Assembly (NCBI GenBank): GCA_012521455.1
Contig: JAAYMJ010000016.1
Span: 1 to 10,801 of the forward strand
Reading direction: 5' to 3'
Length of the DNA: 10,801 bases
From: Clostridiaceae bacterium
Lineage (GTDB): Bacteria; Bacillota; Clostridia; UMGS1883; JAAYMJ01
Shown here: positions 6,103 to 10,801 of the stretch, piece after piece
How positions within the stretch are numbered: position 1 is the first letter of the stretch
How the letters are laid out: every line of letters starts with the position of its first letter
Made by a program: the position numbers and the translations under genes
The notes under the pieces: generated by a model
Seen by the model: the letters and a program-made list of their open reading frames with translations, nothing else
Told to the model about the DNA's origin: nothing
Databases searched by the model: none

Positions 6103-6572
6103 TGCGCAAAATCTTGGTTAGCGAATGTTTATACGGCGGAAGGATTGTACGATATGACGGCGGGGACGTTACGGAAACAAACCCCATTTTCCTAAAATGG
6201 AAGGAAGAAGGCCGCCTTGTGCCAATTTGCCCCGAAGTTTTCGGCGGCCTTCCTGTTCCCAGGCCTGACTCCCAAAGGGTGGGGGATAAGGTGCTTACGG
6301 GAAGCGGGAAAGACGTGACGGAAGAATACACAAAAGGGGCCCTTGAGGCGGTAAGGCTTGCAAAAGAGCACAACGTTGCCTTTGCGATTATGAAACAAGA
6401 CAGCCCATCCTGCGGCAGTAAATATATCTATGACGGGACTTTTACGGGGAACAAAATAAAAGGCCAGGGTTTGGCGGTGGAATATTTAAGAAACGCAGGT
6501 TTTACCGTGTTTGGCGAGGAAGATATTGAAGAGGCAAAAAAACTTTTAGAAAAATTGGAACAAAATGATTAA
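6102..6572 (+). CDS. DUF523 (YbbK/TudS-like) protein
   Basis: The 156-residue protein covers the whole DUF523 domain: VSECLYGG...RYDGG near the start, PICPEVFGGLPVPR (41-54), GKDVTEEY (69-76), KQDSPSCGSKYIYDG (98-112) and GQGLAVEYL (121-129). The family includes TudS, a thiouracil desulfidase that holds a [4Fe-4S] cluster with three cysteines. The matching cysteines here are Cys9, Cys43 and Cys104, and the Glu after CP and the SPSC serine are also present. Most family members have no tested function. The start ATG overlaps the stop of the binding-protein gene by one base (TAATG), with GGGGG upstream. This position makes it the last gene of the importer operon and suggests it acts on the imported compound. 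Confidence 0.92.
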   Translation: MRKILVSECLYGGRIVRYDGGDVTETNPIFLKWKEEGRLVPICPEVFGGLPVPRPDSQRVGDKVLTGSGKDVTEEYTKGALEAVRLAKEHNVAFAIMKQDSPSCGSKYIYDGTFTGNKIKGQGLAVEYLRNAGFTVFGEEDIEEAKKLLEKLEQND

Positions 6573-6642
6573 ATTTTGCGTATAAATTGTCAATAATAGA
6601 TTTAGGATTATTCTTTTCTTTATATACCTACCTTCACATCTG

Positions 6643-6666
6643 CCCCCCTTACGGGGGGATTTTTTT
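6643..6666 (+). terminator. Terminator of the ABC importer/DUF523 operon
   Basis: CCCCCC (6643-6648) pairs with GGGGGG (6653-6658) around TTAC, followed by AT and six Ts (6661-6666). It is about 70 bases after the DUF523 stop and ends the five-gene operon. Confidence 0.85.
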
Positions 6667-6681
6667 ATGTAAAATATATTA

Positions 6682-6710
6682 TTGTATTTTATTTATATCT
6701 ATGCTAGAAT
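6682..6710 (+). promoter_or_regulatory. Promoter of the YitT-family gene
   Basis: TTGTAT (6682-6687) and TAGAAT (6705-6710) are 17 bases apart, with an extended -10 (TGC before it). Transcription would start near 6717, about 28 bases before the ATG. Together with the terminators on both sides, this makes the next gene monocistronic. Confidence 0.65.
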
Positions 6711-6744
6711 TATTCTGCCAAAAATGTAGTATTGAAGGGATTTT

Positions 6745-7584
6745 ATGAAAAAAATAAAGGAATATTTATTGTGCTTTGTAGGGGCGCTTTTTGTAGGTAT
6801 CGGGGTTTATTTTTTTAAAGTCCCCAATAACTTTTCAACAGGCGGGGTAAGCGGCGTATCCATAATTTTAAGTGGCTACTTCAAGCTTTCATCCGTGGGC
6901 ATTATTGCCACGGTTATTAACACCGTAATGCTGGTTTTAGGCTTTATTTTTGTTGGAAAAGACTGTAGCATAAAAACCGTCCTTGGGACTTTCACGTTAT
7001 CTTGTTCGTTAATTGTTTTTGAAAATTTGTTTCCATTATCAAAACCCCTCACCGACGAACCCCTTTTGGAACTTTTTTTCGCGGTTTTGTTTCCGGCCAT
7101 AGGGTCCGCCATTTTGTTTAATTGCAACGGCAGCACGGGCGGCACCGATATTTTGGCGATGATTTTAAGGAAATACTCAAGCTTAAATATCGGGATAGCC
7201 CTTTTATTTACGGATTTTATAATCACACTAGGCTCGTTTTTATTCGGGGCAAAAACAGGCCTGCTTGCGGTTTTAGGGCTTTTAATGAAATCATTGATTG
7301 TGGATTCCGTCATTGAAAATATAAACCTTTCAAAATGTTTTTTAATAATTTCAGCGGAATATGAGGATATAAATAACTTTATAAAAACAAAACTAAAACG
7401 CGGCTGTACCATAGTTGAGGTAAAGGGCGGCTTTACCAATGATGACACGAAGGTGTTAATATCGGTCATGAACCGTTTTCAGGCGGTACAGCTTAGAAGG
7501 TATTTGAAGGAGAACCATCCCACGTCCTTTGTAATTGTAACAAACTCAAGCGAAATAATCGGAAAAGGTTTTAGGGGTTTTTAA
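6745..7584 (+). CDS. YitT-family membrane protein with C-terminal DUF2179 domain
   Basis: The 279-residue protein has an N-terminal YitT membrane domain (about residues 1-195, five or six helices). It carries the typical glycine-rich motifs NNFSTGGVSG (28-37) and NGSTGGTDILAMIL (128-141). A soluble DUF2179 domain follows (about 219-275, RGCTIVEVKGGFT through GKGF). This is the usual length and order for the family, which is widespread in Firmicutes. The function is unresolved; it is presumed to be a membrane transporter or sensor with a cytoplasmic domain. The ATG follows GAAGGGA by four bases. It has its own promoter and terminator, and no visible link to its neighbours. Confidence 0.92.
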   Translation: MKKIKEYLLCFVGALFVGIGVYFFKVPNNFSTGGVSGVSIILSGYFKLSSVGIIATVINTVMLVLGFIFVGKDCSIKTVLGTFTLSCSLIVFENLFPLSKPLTDEPLLELFFAVLFPAIGSAILFNCNGSTGGTDILAMILRKYSSLNIGIALLFTDFIITLGSFLFGAKTGLLAVLGLLMKSLIVDSVIENINLSKCFLIISAEYEDINNFIKTKLKRGCTIVEVKGGFTNDDTKVLISVMNRFQAVQLRRYLKENHPTSFVIVTNSSEIIGKGFRGF

Positions 7585-7607
7585 GCAGGCTTGCGCCTGC
7601 TTTTTTT
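7583..7607 (+). terminator. Terminator of the YitT-family gene
   Basis: AAGCAGGC (7583-7590) pairs with GCCTGCTT (7595-7602) around TTGC, followed by further Ts to 7607. The hairpin begins inside the stop codon. Confidence 0.9.
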
Positions 7608-7686
7608 ATTTGAAATGTATATAAAAACCAAAATTGTGCAATAAATAATATAGATATTTTAAAATTTGCATGTATAATGCTTTCTT

Positions 7687-7714
7687 TTTACAATTGGCAA
7701 TAATTATATATAAT
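7687..7714 (+). promoter_or_regulatory. Promoter of the GntP permease/glycerate kinase operon
   Basis: TTTACA (7687-7692) and a perfect TATAAT (7709-7714) are 16 bases apart. Transcription would start near 7721, leaving about 18 bases before the ATG and just enough for the GGAGGT site at 7725-7730. A second TATAAT at 7673-7678 lacks a good -35 box. The region is AT-rich, so the choice is moderate. Confidence 0.55.
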
Positions 7715-7738
7715 GTATAAAAACGGAGGTATATTTAT

Positions 7739-9136
7739 ATGACTGGAATACCTTTAATAATTGCCTTTGTTATCGCGATTATACTAATGATTTACGCGAT
7801 TTCAAAACTAAGGATTCACCCATTTTTATCAATCATGGGCATATCCTTGCTTTTGGGGCTTGTGGCAGGCATACCTTTGACTGACGTAAAAGAAAACGGC
7901 GTTGTGGTAAAACAGGGGCTTGCCAATGTAATCGGCGCGGGATTCAGCGGTACGTTTACAAGCATTGGTATTGTAATTATTTTAGGCGCCCTAATTGGCA
8001 CAATCCTTGAAAAAACAGGGGGCGCATTGAAACTTGCCGACATGGTGGTAAAACTGGTTGGCAAAAAGCGCCCCGAACTTGCCATGATGCTAATGGGCTG
8101 GGTTGTTTCAATCCCTGTATTTTGCGACTCAGGATTTGTTATCCTAAATCCCATTAGAAGGGCGCTTGTCAGAAAGACAGGGATTTCTGACGTTGCCATG
8201 GCAGTTGCGCTATCAGGCGGGCTTTACATTTCCCACGTTTTAATCCCGCCAACCCCCGGGCCAATTGCCGCGGCAAACACATTGGGCGTTGGCGACAATT
8301 TATTAATGGTCATCCTGTATGGTGTAGTTTGCTCAATCTTGCCAATAATTGCGGGCACAATGTTTGCAAAATACATCGGTAAAAGGGTAAAATCCAATTT
8401 TGAAGAAGGAATTGACAGCGGTGAAGTTGTAAAAAGCTATGACGAGCTTGTAAAAAGTTACGGCAGGCTACCCAGCGGGTTTATGTCCTTGGCCCCGATT
8501 ATTGTACCCATTATCCTAATGGGCATATCCTCAATCGTTTCAGCTGTTGGCATGAAGGGAATTTGGGCGGATATTTTGCTATTTTTAGGTACCCCGATTA
8601 TAGCGTTGGCGGTTGGCGTTATTTTTAGTATAATAACATTAGCTAACGCTAAAAAGATGAGTCATTTTTATGAATTGACCAATGAAACCTTAATGGTTAC
8701 AGGCCCAATCCTATTTGTAACTGCGGCGGGCGGCGTGTTAGGCAAAGTTATAGCCTCCACCGACCTTGTAAACTTTATCACAAGAAACGCTACCGTCTTT
8801 CAGGCAGTGGGCATTTTCTTCCCATTCCTGCTTTCAGCAATCTTAAAAACAGCGCAGGGCTCATCCACCGTGGCAATTACAACAACAGCGGGTATCGTTG
8901 CGCCAATGCTTCCTGTATTAGGCCTCGACAGCCCTGCAAGGACGGTTTTAACTGTTATGGCGATTGGCGCGGGCTCAATGGTGGTGTCCCACGCAAACGA
9001 CTCATATTTCTGGGTTGTAACAAACTTTGGGGATATGACCCCCGAAAAGGGTTATAAAACCCAAACCTTGTTGACATTGGTTCAAGGTATTGCCGCAATG
9101 ATAGGGATTTATATTTTGTCATTGTTTATAAGATAA
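7739..9136 (+). CDS. GntP-family organic acid permease, probably for glycerate
   Basis: The 465-residue integral membrane protein has about 12-14 helices from end to end. It matches the GntP family (gluconate, idonate and related acids) in length and in its best conserved segments: IPVFCDSGFVILNPI (125-139), ISHVLIPPTPGPIAAA (164-179) and, near the C-terminus, AQGSSTVAITT and SHANDSYFWVV. These transporters take up sugar acids with protons. The substrate is inferred from the next gene, a glycerate kinase, but gluconate or another acid remains possible. The start is ATG after GGAGGT (8-base gap). It is the first gene of a two-gene operon; the 88-base gap to the kinase holds a hairpin without a T run. 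Confidence 0.93.
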   Translation: MTGIPLIIAFVIAIILMIYAISKLRIHPFLSIMGISLLLGLVAGIPLTDVKENGVVVKQGLANVIGAGFSGTFTSIGIVIILGALIGTILEKTGGALKLADMVVKLVGKKRPELAMMLMGWVVSIPVFCDSGFVILNPIRRALVRKTGISDVAMAVALSGGLYISHVLIPPTPGPIAAANTLGVGDNLLMVILYGVVCSILPIIAGTMFAKYIGKRVKSNFEEGIDSGEVVKSYDELVKSYGRLPSGFMSLAPIIVPIILMGISSIVSAVGMKGIWADILLFLGTPIIALAVGVIFSIITLANAKKMSHFYELTNETLMVTGPILFVTAAGGVLGKVIASTDLVNFITRNATVFQAVGIFFPFLLSAILKTAQGSSTVAITTTAGIVAPMLPVLGLDSPARTVLTVMAIGAGSMVVSHANDSYFWVVTNFGDMTPEKGYKTQTLLTLVQGIAAMIGIYILSLFIR

Positions 9137-9173
9137 AAATTAAAAGATTGAACATTTATAAAAAATCTATTAT

Positions 9174-9203
9174 TATAAAGGGCGGTATATACCGTCCTTT
9201 ATA
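9174..9203 (+). promoter_or_regulatory. Stable hairpin between the permease and kinase genes
   Basis: A 13-bp stem pairs 9174-9186 with 9191-9203 around a 4-base loop, with one G:U pair (core AAAGGGCGGT with ACCGTCCTTT). Only mixed A/T follows, not a T run, so it is a poor terminator. It may protect the 3' end of processed permease mRNA, reduce read-through into the kinase, or be an operator. The kinase ribosome binding site lies downstream. Confidence 0.55.
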
Positions 9204-9224
9204 TATTGATTATGGGGGAGACTT

Positions 9225-10361
9225 ATGAAAAAAGTTTTGTTAATTCCTGATTCTTTCAAAGGCACCATGAGTTCGGCAGAGATTTGCGATATAATGGAGA
9301 GGGCAATTTTAGAAAACTATAAAGACATAGATATCGTAAAAATCCCCGTTGCCGACGGCGGGGAAGGAAGCGTTGACGCCTTTTTGGCCGCAATGGGCGG
9401 GGAAAAGGTAAAAATCAAAGTAAAGGGCCCGTTTTTTAATGAAATTGACTCCTTTTACGGGATAATCGAAGGCGGGAAAACCGCAGTTATCGAAATGGCG
9501 GCAGCAAGCGGGCTTCCACTGGTTGAGGGGAAAGCCAATCCTTCAAAAACCACCACATATGGCGTTGGACAGCTAATGGAGGACGCGTTAAATAAAGGCT
9601 GCAAAAAAATCATCATGGGTTTGGGCGGAAGCAGCACAAACGACGCGGGCTGCGGCGCGGCGGCAGCCCTTGGGGTAAAGTTTTATGATAAAGACGGCAA
9701 AGAATTCATCCCGACGGGCGGCACATTAAAGGATGTTTTTCGCATTGACAAATCTAATTTAAACCCACTGCTAAAAAATGTTGAAATAATCACAATGTGC
9801 GATATTGATAACCCCCTATACGGCGAAAACGGCGCCGCCTATATTTTCGGCCCCCAAAAAGGCGCCGATGAAAACATGGTCAAAGAATTGGACGCGGGGC
9901 TTAGGCATATTGCCGGCGTGATTGAGAAGGATATGGGTGAAAAAATAGCGGGCCAAAAAGGCGCGGGAGCCGCTGGCGGCATGGGCGCGGGAATGGTTGC
10001 GTTTTTTGGCTCAAAACTTCAAATGGGTATAGAAACAGTGCTTGATACGGTCAAATTTGATGAACTTTTGTCTGACGCGGATTTAGTTATAACAGGGGAA
10101 GGCAAAATCGACCATCAAAGCATTAGGGGAAAAGTGGTTATAGGGATTGCCAAAAGGTCAAAGGAAAAAAATGTCCCCCTTGTGGCTATTGTCGGCGACA
10201 TAGGCAACGGGATAGACAAAGCATATGAACTGGGGGTATCGGGGATATTCAGCATAAACAGGGTGGCGGTACCCTATAAAGAAGCAAAACTGAGGGCAAA
10301 GGAAGATTTATATTTAACTGTTGACAATCTAATGAAATTTTTAAAAAGGCTTGGAATATAA
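9225..10361 (+). CDS. glxK: Glycerate kinase (GarK/GlxK family)
   Basis: The 378-residue cytoplasmic enzyme transfers phosphate from ATP to glycerate; characterised bacterial members make 2-phosphoglycerate. Conserved blocks in order are PDSFKGTMSS (8-17), VADGGEGSVDAF (42-53), EMAAASGLPL (90-99), GLGGSSTNDAGCG (132-144), CDIDNPLYG (192-200), FGPQKGA (208-214) and a C-terminal ITGEGKIDHQS. Length and order match the family, with nothing missing. The ATG follows GGGGGAG. It lies 88 bases after the GntP permease on the same strand and ends in its own terminator, so uptake and phosphorylation of glycerate probably form one operon. No glycerate-specific regulator (CdaR type) is seen nearby. The symbol is a family name; garK-type is equally possible. 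Confidence 0.94.
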   Translation: MKKVLLIPDSFKGTMSSAEICDIMERAILENYKDIDIVKIPVADGGEGSVDAFLAAMGGEKVKIKVKGPFFNEIDSFYGIIEGGKTAVIEMAAASGLPLVEGKANPSKTTTYGVGQLMEDALNKGCKKIIMGLGGSSTNDAGCGAAAALGVKFYDKDGKEFIPTGGTLKDVFRIDKSNLNPLLKNVEIITMCDIDNPLYGENGAAYIFGPQKGADENMVKELDAGLRHIAGVIEKDMGEKIAGQKGAGAAGGMGAGMVAFFGSKLQMGIETVLDTVKFDELLSDADLVITGEGKIDHQSIRGKVVIGIAKRSKEKNVPLVAIVGDIGNGIDKAYELGVSGIFSINRVAVPYKEAKLRAKEDLYLTVDNLMKFLKRLGI

Positions 10362-10366
10362 AAAGA

Positions 10367-10387
10367 GCGCCGCAAGGCGCATTTTTT
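10367..10387 (+). terminator. Terminator of the glycerate kinase operon
   Basis: GCGCC (10367-10371) pairs with GGCGC (10376-10380) around a GCAA tetraloop, then A and six Ts follow. The stem is short, but all G:C with a stable GNRA loop. It begins six bases after the kinase stop. Confidence 0.8.
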
Positions 10388-10414
10388 ATTATATCACGTT
10401 TTTCTTTCTTGAAA

Positions 10415-10443
10415 TTGACTTTTAAATAGCTATAAAATATAAT
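10415..10443 (+). promoter_or_regulatory. Strong plus-strand promoter upstream of the lipoprotein gene
   Basis: TTGACT (10415-10420) and a perfect TATAAT (10438-10443) are 17 bases apart. Transcription would start near 10450, leaving about 170 bases of leader before the lipoprotein ATG. That leader runs antisense across the 27-codon minus-strand ORF at 10456-10539. No terminator is visible between, so the lipoprotein gene is the simplest target. Confidence 0.7.
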
Positions 10444-10455
10444 AAGGTAAGTATG

Positions 10456-10539
10456 TTACTTTAATAAAACCAGCAGCAAAAGGTGGGCAAGGTTCATTAA
10501 ATAGTATAAATCGATGACTTTATCATTGAAAGCTAGCAT
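10456..10539 (-). CDS. Possible 27-residue hydrophobic peptide
   Basis: This short ORF has a good ribosome binding site (GGAGTGA, 10550-10544) four bases before its ATG and ends with TAA. The product begins MLAFNDKVIDLYY and ends in a leucine-rich stretch (HLLLLVLLK), so it is amphipathic to hydrophobic, like many small membrane peptides. A TATAAT on the minus strand (10569-10564) could serve as -10 box, but no good -35 box precedes it. A strong promoter on the opposite strand would make antisense RNA across all of it. No family was recognised. A chance ORF in AT-rich DNA is a real possibility. Confidence 0.25.
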   Translation of the reverse strand: MLAFNDKVIDLYYLMNLAHLLLLVLLK

Positions 10540-10617
10540 AAAATCACTCCAAGGGGATATCTTATTATATTTTATGGCAAACACACATATTAGTGTTACA
10601 AATAAAGGGGTGTTATA

Positions 10618-10801
10618 ATGAAAAGGTTAGCTTTTCTAGTACTTGTAATTTTTATGCTTGCCTCCTGCAGCAGCGAAACAATAAACCAAAAGGATGTTAA
10701 AATAAAAGAAGGGCTTGCGGATTTGGGAAAATGCGTGTCAGAGGCAATACTTTCAGCAATCAAAGGAAGTTTTTTGGAAGGGGAATGCGCGGCTGAGGGC
10801 A
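10618..10801 (+). CDS. Lipoprotein of unknown function, 3' end cut off by the window
   Basis: The first 61 codons are present. The ATG at 10618 follows AAAGGGG by seven bases. The N-terminus is a clear lipoprotein signal: MKR, a hydrophobic run, then the lipobox MLASC with the lipidated Cys at 17. A Ser/Glu/Asn linker follows, then what looks like a helical region with two further cysteines (KCVSEAIL and GECAAEG). Too little is visible to assign a family. It would be anchored to the outer face of the membrane. It lies 256 bases after the glycerate kinase and has its own promoter. Confidence 0.8.
   Translation, partial: MKRLAFLVLVIFMLASCSSETINQKDVKIKEGLADLGKCVSEAILSAIKGSFLEGECAAEG

Noticed and set aside
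6876..7469. A 197-codon minus-strand ORF
   Set aside because: It is antisense to the YitT gene, which has clear family motifs; it is a shadow of that frame's codon bias and has no ribosome binding site.
7816..8199. A 127-codon minus-strand ORF
   Set aside because: It lies fully antisense within the conserved GntP permease and has no independent signals.
10514..10618. A 34-codon plus-strand ORF ending in TAATG at the lipoprotein start
   Set aside because: The overlap looks like coupling, but there is no ribosome binding site before its ATG and the lipoprotein has its own strong site; probably chance.

Overview
The window is a low-GC, gene-dense stretch of a Firmicutes chromosome, most likely from the class Clostridia. 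The evidence is AT-rich intergenic DNA, strong AGGAGG-type ribosome binding sites, frequent TTG/GTG starts, consensus sigma-A type promoters (TTGACA-17-TATAAT), U-tract terminators, lipoproteins with LAGC/LASC lipoboxes, and families common in Clostridia (WYL, XRE plus small membrane protein, YitT, DUF523). No insertion sequence, phage gene, CRISPR array or rRNA is visible.

Layout. (1) 1-112: the 3' part of an initiator tRNA-fMet and its terminator. (2) 113-413: no convincing gene, but a run of hairpins, including a minus-strand terminator (284-310) and a plus-strand one (378-403). (3) 414-1632, minus strand: a WYL-domain transcriptional regulator with its own consensus promoter. An overlapping 39-45 codon ORF follows that appears to be co-transcribed with it. 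(4) 1678-2441, plus strand: a compact XRE-type repressor plus small membrane protein operon. Its promoter is bracketed by copies of AATGTAAAG, one of them half of a perfect palindrome, which suggests autoregulation. (5) 2442-2613: a noncoding block that can form mutually exclusive stems and ends in a very strong terminator. (6) 2625-6666: a five-gene operon encoding an ABC importer of the NMT1/THI5 type (ATPase, two permeases, lipoprotein binding protein) and a DUF523 protein with three conserved cysteines (family of the iron-sulfur thiouracil desulfidase TudS). (7) 6682-7607: a monocistronic YitT/DUF2179 membrane protein. (8) 7687-10387: a GntP-family permease and a glycerate kinase, a probable glycerate uptake and phosphorylation pair. 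(9) 10388-10801: an intergenic region with a strong plus-strand promoter facing an antisense 27-codon hydrophobic ORF, then the start of a lipoprotein gene that runs off the window.

How the genes work together. The importer and the DUF523 protein are tightly coupled (overlaps of 14, 4 and 1 nt; one 22-nt gap) and should act on one substrate. The binding-protein family suggests a thiamine-pyrimidine-like compound, but no THI-box riboswitch is visible upstream, so the substrate is open. The GntP permease would bring in an organic acid, probably glycerate, which the kinase would convert to a phosphoglycerate feeding glycolysis.

Most coding content belongs to known families. The parts most worth a second look are the small ORFs at 414-551 and 10456-10539, the noncoding block at 2450-2613, and the importer-DUF523 linkage.
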